The notes under the pieces are model-generated. The model saw only the letters and a program-made list of their open reading frames with translations, made no database searches and was not told where the DNA came from. Below, one piece after another: positions 8,778 to 17,419 of a DNA stretch of 64,000 bases (positions are counted from its first letter, which is position 1; every line of letters starts with the position of its first letter). Position numbers and translations under genes: made by a program. The stretch comes from an uncultured Caulobacter sp. (GTDB taxonomy: Bacteria; Pseudomonadota; Alphaproteobacteria; Caulobacterales; Caulobacteraceae): contig CALALX010000003.1 in the NCBI GenBank assembly GCA_937925635.1, positions 20,066 through 84,065 of the forward strand. Direction: 5' to 3'.

Positions 8778-9247
8778 GCGGCGTCACCTGGGTCATGCGC
8801 CGCTCGAAGCTGTCGCGGCTGGTCAATCAGCCCGGCGGGACGACGGTCGGCGCGGCGCTCGAGGCGGCCGCCTTCGAGACACGGGAGTTCCGCGCCGAAG
8901 CGATGACGATCGTGACCGCCGCGCTCGACGAGCTGGACGCGGTGCTGGCGTCGCCGCCGGCCGATGAGGCCGTCCAGGCGTGGCTTGAGACAGTCTACTT
9001 CCTGGCCACCCGCATTTCCGACACCGCCGGTCCCTTCGGCTTCGAGGATATGTGCGCCGCCGCCTTCAGCCTCTGCGAGCTGTCCGACCGCCAGAAGCGG
9101 TCCGGGACCCTGGAGCTGCCGCCGCTCAAGGTGCATGCCGCCTCGCTGCGGCTGCTGTTCGCCGAGGATCAACCGCCGGCCGCCCGCAAGGCGGTGCTCG
9201 ATGGCCTGGCTCAGGTCGTCGAACGGACACGAAAGCCGGCTGCCTGA
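8774..9247 (+). CDS. Conserved hypothetical protein coupled to response regulator
   Basis: This 157-residue, predicted soluble, mainly helical protein has no motif I can name. It opens with a basic stretch (VMRRSKLSRLVNQPGG). Its body is rich in Ala, Glu and Leu, and there are no His-box features of an Hpt domain. The ATGA overlap with the response regulator makes it that regulator's obligate companion in expression, so a signalling partner or effector is the simplest guess. A convergence with chemotaxis accessory proteins is possible but not shown. Confidence 0.7.
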   Translation: MSGVTWVMRRSKLSRLVNQPGGTTVGAALEAAAFETREFRAEAMTIVTAALDELDAVLASPPADEAVQAWLETVYFLATRISDTAGPFGFEDMCAAAFSLCELSDRQKRSGTLELPPLKVHAASLRLLFAEDQPPAARKAVLDGLAQVVERTRKPAA

Positions 9248-9324
9248 GCGCCCGCCACGGCCTATTGCCTGACGTCGGGTGACGTGTCTGAGTATCTTCC
9301 AAACAGCCGTTTGGGAGAGAAACC

Positions 9325-10326
9325 ATGGCCATCAAGACCCGCTTCACCGAACTGTTCGGGGTCGAGCATCCGATCGCCCAGGGCGGCATGCAGTGGGTCG
9401 GCAAGGCCGAGCTGGTCGCCGCCGTGGCCAACGCCGGCGCGCTGGGCTTCATCACCGCCCTGACCCAGCCGACGCCGGAAGACCTGGCCAAGGAAATCCA
9501 GCGCACCAAGGACATGACCGACAAGCCGTTCGGCGTGAACCTGACCATCCTGCCGGCCATCAAGCCGCCGCCCTATGCCGAGTACCGCGCCGCGATCATC
9601 GAGAGCGGCGTCAAGGCCGTCGAGACCGCCGGCTACAAGCCGCAGGAGCATGTCGATGACTTCAAGGCCCACGGCATCAAGGTGATCCACAAATGCACCG
9701 CCGTCCGTCACGCCCTGTCGGCGGAGCGGATGGGCGTTGACGCCATCTCGATCGACGGCTTCGAATGCGCCGGTCACCCCGGCGAGGACGACATCCCCGG
9801 CCTGATCCTGATCGCCGCCGCGGCGGACAAGGTGAAGATCCCGATGCTCGCCTCGGGCGGCATCGCCGACGCCCGCGGCCTGGTCGCGGCCCTGGCGCTG
9901 GGCGCCGACGGGGTCAACATGGGCACCCGCTTCTGCGTCACCCAGGAAGCGCCGATCCCCATGGCCTTCAAGGAACAGATGGTCGCCAACGACGAGCGCC
10001 AGACGGACCTGATCTTCCGCACCATGCACAACACCGCCCGGGTGATGCGCAATGAGGTCAGCCAGGCGGTGGTCGAGATAGAGCGCGCCGGCGGGGCCAA
10101 GTTCGAGGACATCCAGCACCTGGTCGCCGGCACGCGCGGCCGCGACGCCCTCGCCAACGGCGACACCAACGGCGGCATCTGGTCGGCCGGCATGGTCCAG
10201 GGGTTGATCCACGACATTCCGACGGTGCAAGAGCTGGTCGATCGCATCGTCAGCGAGGCCGAGGATCTGATCCGCGGCCGTCTCGCGAACATGGTCATTT
10301 CCGACGTGCGCGTGGCGGCGGAGTAG
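9325..10326 (+). CDS. NAD(P)H-dependent flavin oxidoreductase / nitronate monooxygenase family
   Basis: This 333-residue TIM-barrel flavoenzyme of the 2-nitropropane dioxygenase (nitronate monooxygenase) family has the N-terminal FGVEHPIAQGGMQWVG. The FMN phosphate-binding segments are LASGGIADARGL and LGADGVNMGTRF. The histidine in ISIDGFECAGHPGED is the conserved catalytic position. It may oxidise nitronates or act as an enoyl reductase-like protein; substrate specificity cannot be read. The start has a GGGAGAG ribosome site. It is monocistronic. Confidence 0.9.
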   Translation: MAIKTRFTELFGVEHPIAQGGMQWVGKAELVAAVANAGALGFITALTQPTPEDLAKEIQRTKDMTDKPFGVNLTILPAIKPPPYAEYRAAIIESGVKAVETAGYKPQEHVDDFKAHGIKVIHKCTAVRHALSAERMGVDAISIDGFECAGHPGEDDIPGLILIAAAADKVKIPMLASGGIADARGLVAALALGADGVNMGTRFCVTQEAPIPMAFKEQMVANDERQTDLIFRTMHNTARVMRNEVSQAVVEIERAGGAKFEDIQHLVAGTRGRDALANGDTNGGIWSAGMVQGLIHDIPTVQELVDRIVSEAEDLIRGRLANMVISDVRVAAE

Positions 10327-10410
10327 GGGCCGGCCGCCTCCCGCATGACCAAGGCTTAACTTCAAACTGTCGCGAGCGGGTCATAGGCTCTCCGGAAAAC
10401 GGAGGCTCCG

Positions 10411-11262
10411 ATGGCCCGCTCGTTTCGCCTGTCCGCACCCTTGGCGCTGTCGGTTCTGATCGCCGGCTGCACGGTCAGCGCGGAGCGGTTCCCGACATCG
10501 GGCGACTATCCGCCCACGACCATGCAGCGCTACGCCTTCCAGGCCGGCGGCCATCCCTGGACGCTGTCGGCGTTGCGCACGCCACGCGACGCGCCGTGGA
10601 AGGTCGTCATCGTCACCGGCACGCCGTCCTGGTCGGAGTATTGGGCTCCGACGCTGGCGGCCTTGCCGAAGGACTACACCATGGTCGTCGCAGACCGACC
10701 GGGGTTCGCCATGAGCCAGCCGGACGGCGTGGTGGGATCAATCGTCGACCAGGCGGACGCGCTCAGCCCGCTGCTAGAGGCGGCGCCAGGCCAGAAGGTG
10801 ATCCTGGTCGGTCAGTCCTACGGCGCGCCGATCGCCGCCCTGATGGCCCAGCGCCATCCCGGCAAGGTGCAGGCGTTGGTGCTGGTCAGCCCCTTCTTCG
10901 GCGAGCGCGGCGAGACGGCGCAGCGGCTTACCGGCCTCGGCGGCTTGGTGCGGCCGATGTTGCCGCGTGATCTGAAGAACTCGATCGCCGAGGTGAGGGG
11001 GCAGGCCGCGCAGCTGCCCGCAGCCCGCGCGGCGCTGAAGGGACTGACCGTCCCGGTGCTGGTCGTCCACGGCGACGCTGACGACTTCGTACCGGTCGCC
11101 TCGGCGCGTACGATCGCAAGGGATGGAGGACCGGCCGGCCGCACGCAGCTGGTCGAGGTGCCGGGCGGCGACCACTTCCTCAACGCCTGCTGCGTGCCGG
11201 CATTGCTATCCGCCTTCGAGAAGGCTGCGGCCCTGGCGTCGTCGCCGCCTCAGCCTCGCTAG
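10411..11262 (+). CDS. Alpha/beta hydrolase lipoprotein
   Basis: The protein has 283 residues. A signal sequence ends in the lipobox LIAGC (Cys20), so it should be lipid-anchored in the envelope. The alpha/beta hydrolase triad is visible: nucleophile Ser136 in GQSYG, Asp in VVHGDADDFVP and His in PGGDHFL. The substrate is unknown; an ester or lipid is plausible. GGAGG precedes the ATG. It converges with the DUF4167 gene. Confidence 0.88.
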   Translation: MARSFRLSAPLALSVLIAGCTVSAERFPTSGDYPPTTMQRYAFQAGGHPWTLSALRTPRDAPWKVVIVTGTPSWSEYWAPTLAALPKDYTMVVADRPGFAMSQPDGVVGSIVDQADALSPLLEAAPGQKVILVGQSYGAPIAALMAQRHPGKVQALVLVSPFFGERGETAQRLTGLGGLVRPMLPRDLKNSIAEVRGQAAQLPAARAALKGLTVPVLVVHGDADDFVPVASARTIARDGGPAGRTQLVEVPGGDHFLNACCVPALLSAFEKAAALASSPPQPR

Positions 11263-11268
11263 CCCGTC

Positions 11269-12162
11269 TCAGGCTTCCTCGGTCTCGGCCGGCGCGCCTT
11301 CGCCGCCCTCGAAGCTGCGCGGCGCACGCCGACGGCGCGGCTTTTTAGGTTCGCTCGTCTCTTCGGCTTGGGCGGGGCGGCCCAGGAAGGCCGGCAGCTC
11401 GCTCACGGCGCCGTCCTGACCGCGCAGGCGCGGTGACTCTTCCGAGGACGGTTCGGCGGGCAGCGGCGCGGCTTGCGGCTCGATCACGGCCAGGGGATCG
11501 CGCGGCGCCTCGGCGGCGCGCTCCTGGCGATCACGGTCGCGGTCGCGCCACCGATCCCGGCGGCCGCCGCCTTCGCCGCGATCCTCCCGCGGACGGTCGT
11601 CGCGCGGGCGCTCGTCGCGAGGACGGTCATCGCGAGGACGATCGTCCCGGTCCCGGTCCCGGTCACGGTCGCGGGGCCGGTCGTCCCGGTCGCGCCGGTT
11701 CTCGAAGCGGTCCCGATCGCGACGGCCCTCGAAACGCTGGCTGTCGCGGCCTTCACGCTGGCTGCCCTCGCCGCCCTCGCCCTCGGCGGCTTCAGCCGCC
11801 TCGGCCGGGGCTTCCGGCAGTTCTTCCGGCTCGGCCTCGAAGTCGATGTCGAAGCCCGAGGCGAACTGCTCGCGGCCGACGATGTCGGCGACCGGACGGT
11901 GGGGCTGCATCGCGCGCAGCGTGCGGAAATAGTGTTCGGCGTGCTGCAGGTAGTTTTCGGCCAGCACCCGGTCGCCGGCCGACGACGCGTCGCGCGCGAG
12001 CTGCTGGTATTTCTCGAAGACGCCCTGGGCCGCGCCGCGGACCTTCACGCCCTCGGGGCCGTTGGACTCGAACGCCCGATTGGCGTTCTGCTGGGGCTTG
12101 TTGCCGCCGCCACCGCCGCGATTGCGACCGCGCTGACGCTTCATACCCTTGAAATCTCTCAT
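11269..12162 (-). CDS. DUF4167 domain protein with charged RD-rich tail
   Basis: The protein has 297 residues. The N-terminal MRDFKGMKRQRGRNR and the following helical domain (to about residue 90, ending near HYFRTLRAMQ) define DUF4167, a conserved alphaproteobacterial family of unknown role suspected to bind RNA. Residues about 130-215 are an arginine-aspartate low-complexity region (repeated RDR, DDRPRD units), and the end is basic (KKPRRRRAPRS). The DNA for this stretch looks like short repeats but is in frame throughout. It lies downstream of prmC on the same strand. Confidence 0.9.
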   Translation of the reverse strand: MRDFKGMKRQRGRNRGGGGGNKPQQNANRAFESNGPEGVKVRGAAQGVFEKYQQLARDASSAGDRVLAENYLQHAEHYFRTLRAMQPHRPVADIVGREQFASGFDIDFEAEPEELPEAPAEAAEAAEGEGGEGSQREGRDSQRFEGRRDRDRFENRRDRDDRPRDRDRDRDRDDRPRDDRPRDERPRDDRPREDRGEGGGRRDRWRDRDRDRQERAAEAPRDPLAVIEPQAAPLPAEPSSEESPRLRGQDGAVSELPAFLGRPAQAEETSEPKKPRRRRAPRSFEGGEGAPAETEEA

Positions 12163-12397
12163 CTTACCCTTCGACCTGCACTGCGGCGGACCCCGTGGAA
12201 CGGACCTCGCCGGCTGGTTCTGGAGACCTATGCGGGCGCATTGGCCCGGTTTGTTGTTCTCGAAGACGCTGTTCTGATGTTCCCGCCCGGCTTTCCAGCG
12301 CTGCGATCCGGCCTGGCAAGGCTTCGCGCGTCCGTCGTCGAGACTTTCGATCTACGGCGATCTGGATGGGAACGAGTCGAGATGTAGCGCTTCGGTC

Positions 12398-13258
12398 CTA
12401 TGTTTCCAAGGGGTTTTTCGCGCCCGCGACAACCCGGTCCCGCAGGGCGAGGTCCTTGATGGTCCGGACGCCGCTGGCTCCGGCCGCGCGAAAGAGAGCC
12501 TCGACCTGCGCCGACTGGGTATGGCCGATCTCCACGGCGAACAGGCCGCCGGGCTTGAGCACGCGCAGGATCTCCGGCGCCAGCACGCGGTACGGATCAA
12601 GACCGTCCGGTCCGCCGTCGAGGGCCAGCCGCGGCTCGTGGTCGCGCACCTCCGGGTCGAGGGTCTCGATCTCGTCGGTGGCGATGTAGGGCGGGTTGGA
12701 GACCACCAGGTCGAAGGTCGCGTCGCCCAATCCGGCCGTCCAGTCTCCTCGCAGCAGCGCCAGGCGATTGTTCAGATCCAGGTTGGCGGCGTTCTCGCGC
12801 GCCACGGCCAACGCCTCTTCGGAAATGTCGATGCCGAGACCCTTGGCGGCGGGCCGTTCGGCCAGGATGGCCAGCAGGATGGCGCCGGAGCCGACGCCCA
12901 GGTCCAGCACATTAAAGGCCATGTGCTCGGGAAAGGCCTTCAGGGCCTCGTCGACGATCACTTCGGTATCGGGACGCGGCGTGAGGACGTCCTTCGTCAC
13001 GCCCAGCATGATCTTCCAGAAGCCCTTGCGCCCCAGGATATGGCTGACCGGCTCGCGGCGCAGGCGGCGTGCGATGTAGCCGTCGTAGGTCTCCATCTGT
13101 TCGGCGGTCAGCATCCGGTGCGGATCGGTGATGATCTCCACCCGAGTCACCCCCGCCGCGGCCTCGAGCAGCAGGCGAGCGTCGATCACCGGCTGGTCGA
13201 TGCCGCCGGTCTCCAGCGTCTCACGGCCGGCCTTCCAGGTCTTGACCAGGGTCGACAT
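12398..13258 (-). CDS. prmC: Protein-(glutamine-N5) methyltransferase, release factor-specific
   Basis: This 286-residue protein methylates the glutamine of the GGQ motif in release factors. The SAM site DLGVGSG is at residues 119-125 and the catalytic NPPY at 188-191. The helical N-terminal domain that recognises the factor covers about residues 1-80. The ATG at 13258 is chosen because it forms an ATGA overlap with the MOSC gene stop and fits the family's length. Its substrate PrfA is encoded 2.9 kb upstream on the same strand, with unrelated genes between. Confidence 0.95.
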   Translation of the reverse strand: MSTLVKTWKAGRETLETGGIDQPVIDARLLLEAAAGVTRVEIITDPHRMLTAEQMETYDGYIARRLRREPVSHILGRKGFWKIMLGVTKDVLTPRPDTEVIVDEALKAFPEHMAFNVLDLGVGSGAILLAILAERPAAKGLGIDISEEALAVARENAANLDLNNRLALLRGDWTAGLGDATFDLVVSNPPYIATDEIETLDPEVRDHEPRLALDGGPDGLDPYRVLAPEILRVLKPGGLFAVEIGHTQSAQVEALFRAAGASGVRTIKDLALRDRVVAGAKNPLET

Positions 13259-14019
13259 CAGATCAGCTCCAGGGCGTCGCCCTCGACGATCCGTCCGGCG
13301 GCGGTCGTCTGGACATAGATTCCGCACAGGGCGTGGCCGTAGTTGTCGAACAGCGCCTTGACCACGTCGATGTCGCGCGCGGCGGTGACCGGATCGACAT
13401 GGGTGGCGACGCAGCGGACGATCGGTTTGAAGACCGTGGTCGTCGCGCCGCCGATGCGCAGCGCCTTGCCTTGCCAATGGTTCTCGACCCAGGGCTCCCA
13501 GCCCTCGACGTAGAGGTTGGCGCGGAAACGCAGCGGGTCGAGCGGCCGCCCGATCCGCTGCTCGAGGTCGCGGACGCTGGCCAGGTTGATGATCGAAACG
13601 TGGCCCAGCGGGTGGTCGGTGAAGCGCCACGACCCCGGCGCGACCACAACCTTCAGCGGAGCGTCGGCCTCTTCGCCGAGCAGGGTCGTCAACCAGTTGG
13701 CGAAGGCCTCGCGCCCGGCCGAGGTCGTCAGCGGCGCGGCAATGTCCGGCAGGCCGTCGGCGCGGGCGGAGAAAACGCCTGTGACGTCGTCATAGGTCGT
13801 GCGCGCCTTGGCCACATCCGCGATCCGCGCCAACACCGCGAACTTCATCTTGGAGACGAACGCCGGGGTCTCCGGATCGAATCCGCTCGGCCCTACCTCG
13901 ACGGCGTAAAGCCGGTCGCCCGGAAAACCTTCGCCCACGGCCAGATCGGCGCTGGCCAGCCGTTCCGGCGTGAAGCCCTTCACGGGATGGCGATAGAGGG
14001 CGGTGATGCGGGCGGCCAT
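13258..14019 (-). CDS. MOSC domain-containing protein
   Basis: This 253-residue protein has the MOSC N-terminal beta-barrel (ITALYRHPVKGFTPERL) and a MOSC domain (about residues 130-250) with the conserved cysteine in PIVRCVATHVDP. MOSC proteins carry sulfur or molybdenum cofactor, as in mARC/YcbX-type amidoxime-reducing enzymes. No ferredoxin domain is attached, so an external electron donor would be needed. It is translationally coupled to prmC by a four-base overlap, with no clear functional link. Confidence 0.88.
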   Translation of the reverse strand: MAARITALYRHPVKGFTPERLASADLAVGEGFPGDRLYAVEVGPSGFDPETPAFVSKMKFAVLARIADVAKARTTYDDVTGVFSARADGLPDIAAPLTTSAGREAFANWLTTLLGEEADAPLKVVVAPGSWRFTDHPLGHVSIINLASVRDLEQRIGRPLDPLRFRANLYVEGWEPWVENHWQGKALRIGGATTTVFKPIVRCVATHVDPVTAARDIDVVKALFDNYGHALCGIYVQTTAAGRIVEGDALELI

Positions 14020-14238
14020 GATCCGTCACTGCCCCAGCGACGCCGTCGCGGCAACCCCGGAACGCGGGAGCTTTCGGCGGCACTCATCCGCGATGGGCGA
14101 CACCGTCGGCAGGCCGCTGCACCCGCGCGAGACGATCCGGGCGAGCGCCGGCGCCGGCCGCCCCGTCCGCGAGAACCCCAGGACGGCGCGGGTGGAGCCC
14201 CCGCCAGGCCTCCCGTTGATGATCTGCCATCCCCCGGC

Positions 14239-15450
14239 TCAGGTCTCCGACGCCAGCGCGTGGAATCGGGCGATGGCGCCGTAGACGCCGAGGCCGACGC
14301 CCATCGCCGCCTTGTCGAAGTCGATCGCGTTCTGGGCCAGGAAGACCATGACCGAGCCGTCCGTCGGGTCCGCCTGCCACCAGCCGCCATACGCGCCAGG
14401 CCAGGCCACGGCGCCCACGCCGCCCTTGCCGCGCTGGACGTCCGCCCTCGCCGGATCGGTCACCACCGCCAGTCCAAGGCCGAAGCCCTGGCCCGAGAAG
14501 ACCGGCAGGCCGAGCAGTGTCGCGCTCTCGACCTGCTCCGGCGTCAGATGGTTGGTGGTCATTCGCCGCACGGTCTCGACCTTCAGCAGCCGCACGCCGT
14601 CGACGGCCCCATCTCCGACGAACATCCGCGCGAACTTCAGGTAGTCGTCGACCGTGGACCAGAGGCCGGCGCCGCCGGACTCGAACGTCAGGCCAACGGG
14701 ACGCTCAGCCAGGAAGGCCGGGCCTTCCGGCGGGTGCACCGGCCGGTGCTCAAGCCGACCCTCGTCGTCGAAGCCGTAGAGCCTTGCGCGGCGGTGATGC
14801 TTTCCCTGCGGTACGATGAAGCCCGTGTCGGCCATGCCCAGCGGCCGAAAGATGCGCTCGGCCAGCAGCTCGCCGAGGCTCTGGCCGGCGATCCGGGCGA
14901 TGAGCAGTCCCAGCAACTCGCTTGAGAAGCCGTAGTGGAAGTTGGCGCCCGGCTGGTCGATCAGCGGCAGGCCGGCCATGGCCGCGATCCAGTCGTCCGG
15001 CGATCGCGGGCTGTCGATGTCCATACCGAAGGCGCCGGCATAGGCCGCCGCGATCGGCCCGCTGTGGAAGCCGCCGACGGTGATCCCGGACCGATGGGTC
15101 AGCAGGTCCAGCATGGTGATCGACCGCTCGGCCGGAACGGTGTCGTCCAGCGCGCCCTCCGGCGAGCGCAGCACACGCATGTCGGCGAACTCGGGCGCCC
15201 AACGGGTGATCGGGTCATCGAGCGCGAATCGGCCTTCGTCATACAGCGACAGCGCGGCCGTCGCGGTGATCGGTTTGCTCATCGAGGCGATGCGGAAGAT
15301 CGTGTCCCGCTGCATGGGCAGGCCCGCCTCGCGGTCGCGCAGCCCGACGGCCGCCGCATGGACCACACGGTCTCGCCAGACCAGCGCGGCGGCGCCGGCG
15401 ATCTGGCCCCCGTCGACAAAGGCCCGCAGTTGCGTCTCGATGGCGTCCAT
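14239..15450 (-). CDS. Serine hydrolase, beta-lactamase (class C / esterase) family
   Basis: This 403-residue protein of the beta-lactamase-related family has the SxxK motif SMSK with nucleophile Ser56 and Lys59. A tyrosine motif (FHYGFSSELL) lies near residue 165, and a late GYGGWWQADP-like glycine segment takes the place of the KTG box. No signal peptide is visible, so it is probably a cytosolic esterase rather than a secreted lactamase. It diverges from a tetR gene and shares an AT-rich palindromic region with it, which suggests that regulator controls it. Confidence 0.88.
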   Translation of the reverse strand: MDAIETQLRAFVDGGQIAGAAALVWRDRVVHAAAVGLRDREAGLPMQRDTIFRIASMSKPITATAALSLYDEGRFALDDPITRWAPEFADMRVLRSPEGALDDTVPAERSITMLDLLTHRSGITVGGFHSGPIAAAYAGAFGMDIDSPRSPDDWIAAMAGLPLIDQPGANFHYGFSSELLGLLIARIAGQSLGELLAERIFRPLGMADTGFIVPQGKHHRRARLYGFDDEGRLEHRPVHPPEGPAFLAERPVGLTFESGGAGLWSTVDDYLKFARMFVGDGAVDGVRLLKVETVRRMTTNHLTPEQVESATLLGLPVFSGQGFGLGLAVVTDPARADVQRGKGGVGAVAWPGAYGGWWQADPTDGSVMVFLAQNAIDFDKAAMGVGLGVYGAIARFHALASET

Positions 15451-15471
15451 GACCGCTCCCCGAAAGTGGCC

Positions 15472-15501
15472 CTATTATAAAATAATAGAATTACAAAATT
15501 C
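15472..15501. promoter_or_regulatory. Candidate TetR operator, two adjacent palindromes
   Basis: In the 68-base gap between the divergent hydrolase and tetR starts lie CTATTAT-AAA-ATAATAG (15472-15488) and, sharing its last base, GAATT-acaa-AATTC (15488-15501). Both are perfect inverted repeats in strikingly AT-rich DNA. Position and symmetry suit autoregulation by the adjacent TetR protein and control of the hydrolase. Confidence 0.6.
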
Positions 15502-15518
15502 CGGACTATGGTCGCGTC

Positions 15519-16130
15519 ATGACCGCAGAAGCGTTGGAATCGTCGCCTCGCCGCCGGCCGAAGGGCGACAAGCGGGCGCGAACCCGCGCGGCGCTGCTGG
15601 ACGCCGCGCTGGAACTGACGCGCCGCGACGGCTTCGAGGCGACCACGCTGCAGGCGATCGCCGAGCAGGCGGGCATGACCACCGGCGCCATCTACGGCAA
15701 CTTCCGCAATCGGGATGAACTGTTCATGGCCCTGGCGGAGCGCCAGTGGACGCAGATCCGACCCGTCTTCCGCCCGGGCTGCAGCTTCGCGGAGATGATG
15801 GACGCTGTCGCGGACGCGGTGATCGCGGCCGCCCGCGAGCGGCGGGAGAGCGCGGTCGGGGCCCTGACGTTCCGCGCCTACGCCCTGCGCCACGAGGAGG
15901 TGCGCGAGCGGTTCCGCGACGCCGTGGCGCCCGGCTACGACGCCGGCGCCGCCTGGTTCAGGGCCAACTGGCGCGAGGACCAGTTGCCGATGCCGGCGGA
16001 GACGCTGGTGCGGGTGATCAACGCCATGATCGAGGGCCTGCTGTTCCAGCGCTTCCTGACGCCGGAACTGACGCCCGACAGCGTCATCCGTTCAGCCTTC
16101 GCCGTGCTGGCGGCGCGGCGGGCGGCTTAG
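15519..16130 (+). CDS. TetR/AcrR family transcriptional regulator
   Basis: The protein has 203 residues. The N-terminal helix-turn-helix (TLQAIAEQAGMTTGAIYGNF, about residues 46-65) is canonical TetR. The C-terminal ligand domain ends with VINAMIEGLLFQRFLTPEL. A basic arm (RRRPKGDKRARTR) precedes the helices. It is divergent from the serine hydrolase gene across a palindromic gap, its likely target. Its stop overlaps that of prfA on the other strand. Confidence 0.92.
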   Translation: MTAEALESSPRRRPKGDKRARTRAALLDAALELTRRDGFEATTLQAIAEQAGMTTGAIYGNFRNRDELFMALAERQWTQIRPVFRPGCSFAEMMDAVADAVIAAARERRESAVGALTFRAYALRHEEVRERFRDAVAPGYDAGAAWFRANWREDQLPMPAETLVRVINAMIEGLLFQRFLTPELTPDSVIRSAFAVLAARRAA

Positions 16131-17203
16131 TTGAACTCGTCTTCCAGCGCCGCCAGCCGCGCGGCCTGGTCCTCGGCGATCAGCGGGTTGATCACGTCAT
16201 CCAGCGCGCCGCCCTCCATCACCTTGTCCAGGTTGTAGAGGGTCAGGTTGATGCGGTGATCGGTGACCCGGCCCTGGGGGAAGTTGTAGGTGCGGATGCG
16301 CTCGGAGCGGTCGCCGCTGCCGACCTGGCTCTTGCGGGCGTCGGAGCGGGCGTCATCCAGCGCCTGGCGCTGCAGGTCATAGAGCCGGGCCTTGAGGTTG
16401 GCCATCGCCTTGCGGCGGTTCTCGTGCTGGCTCTTTTCGGAGCTGGTCACCACCACGCCCGTCGGCAGGTGGGTGATGCGCACGGCGGAGTCGGTCTTGT
16501 TGACGTGCTGGCCGCCGGCCCCGCTGGATCGGTAGGTGTCGATGCGCAGGTCGGCGTCGTTGATGACGATGTCGACGTCCTCGGCCTCGGGCAGCACCGC
16601 GACCGTGGCCGCCGAGGTGTGGATACGACCCTGGGCCTCGGTCTCCGGCACGCGCTGCACGCGGTGCACGCCGCTCTCGAACTTCAGCCGGCCGAACACG
16701 CCGTCGCCGGTGATCGAGGCGATGATCTCCTTGTAGCCGCCCATTTCGCTCTCGGAGACGCTGTCGACCTCCACGCGCCAGCCTTTGGTGGCGGCGTAGC
16801 GCTGGTACATGCGGAACAGGTCGCCGGCGAACAGGGCGGCCTCGTCGCCGCCGGTGCCGGCGCGGACCTCGAGAATGGCCGACGCGTTCTCGTCCTTGTC
16901 GCGGGGCGCCAGCAGCAGGGCCACAGCCCGTTCCATCTCGGGCAGGCGCTCGTCCAGCCGCTCAAGCTCGTCGCGGGCCAGTTCCGAGATGTCCGGGTCC
17001 GGGTCGGCCGCCATGGCCTCGAGCTCGGGCCGTTCGGACTGCGCCTTCTGCACCGCCATCACCGCCTCGGCGACCGGCTTCAGCTCGGCGTGCTCCTTGG
17101 ACAGCTTAACGATCTCGCTTCCCTCCGTGGCCGCGCCCATGCGCGCCTCGATCTCGCGAAAGCGGTCGAGCACCTGGTCGAGACGGGCCTGGGGGAGTCG
17201 CAA
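16127..17203 (-). CDS. prfA: Peptide chain release factor 1
   Basis: This 358-residue protein terminates translation at UAA and UAG. The GGQ motif is at residues 230-232 and the PxT-type anticodon motif reads PET at about 186-188. The start is a TTG at 17203, giving the family's usual N-terminus (MRLPQARLDQVLDRF); no ATG fits as well before residue 22. Gln232 is the expected target of the PrmC enzyme encoded downstream. The gene stands alone, with a repeat element upstream. Confidence 0.96.
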   Translation of the reverse strand: MRLPQARLDQVLDRFREIEARMGAATEGSEIVKLSKEHAELKPVAEAVMAVQKAQSERPELEAMAADPDPDISELARDELERLDERLPEMERAVALLLAPRDKDENASAILEVRAGTGGDEAALFAGDLFRMYQRYAATKGWRVEVDSVSESEMGGYKEIIASITGDGVFGRLKFESGVHRVQRVPETEAQGRIHTSAATVAVLPEAEDVDIVINDADLRIDTYRSSGAGGQHVNKTDSAVRITHLPTGVVVTSSEKSQHENRRKAMANLKARLYDLQRQALDDARSDARKSQVGSGDRSERIRTYNFPQGRVTDHRINLTLYNLDKVMEGGALDDVINPLIAEDQAARLAALEDEFN

Positions 17204-17284
17204 GGGACGGGAACCTGGGAAGAGGAACGGAGGGCGGTCTCTCTAGCGCCCCGGGGGCGTCGCGTCACGCCCCACCTCCATCCC

Positions 17285-17406
17285 GTCATGGCCCGATTTG
17301 TTCGGGCCACCCAAGAACACCGTGCGTGCAAGAAGGGCGCGGATCGCTCCGCGCCCTCTCGCTTCTGTCATCAGGCATGGGTGGCCCGGACGAGCCGGGC
17401 CATGAC
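17285..17406. repeat. Palindromic intergenic repeat (GTCATGGCCCG type)
   Basis: GTCATGGCCCG with GGGCCACCC at the left is mirrored by GGGTGGCCCGG and CCGGGCCATGAC at the right, and an inner hairpin GGGCGCGGATC/GATC..CGCGCCC lies between. The same family recurs at 49065-49094 and 62192-62404. Confidence 0.75.
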
Positions 17407-17419
17407 GCCCGTTTGGTTG

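Noticed and set aside
11560..11730. Short tandem repeats that could look like a CRISPR or satellite array
   Set aside because: They encode the Arg-Asp-rich tail of the DUF4167 protein in frame, and lack spacers of uniform unique sequence.
12163..12397. Possible gene between DUF4167 and prmC
   Set aside because: No convincing reading frame or structure was seen in these 235 bases.
14020..14238. Possible small gene between the MOSC and serine hydrolase genes
   Set aside because: No frame has a credible start, ribosome site or recognisable sequence; I see nothing in this stretch.
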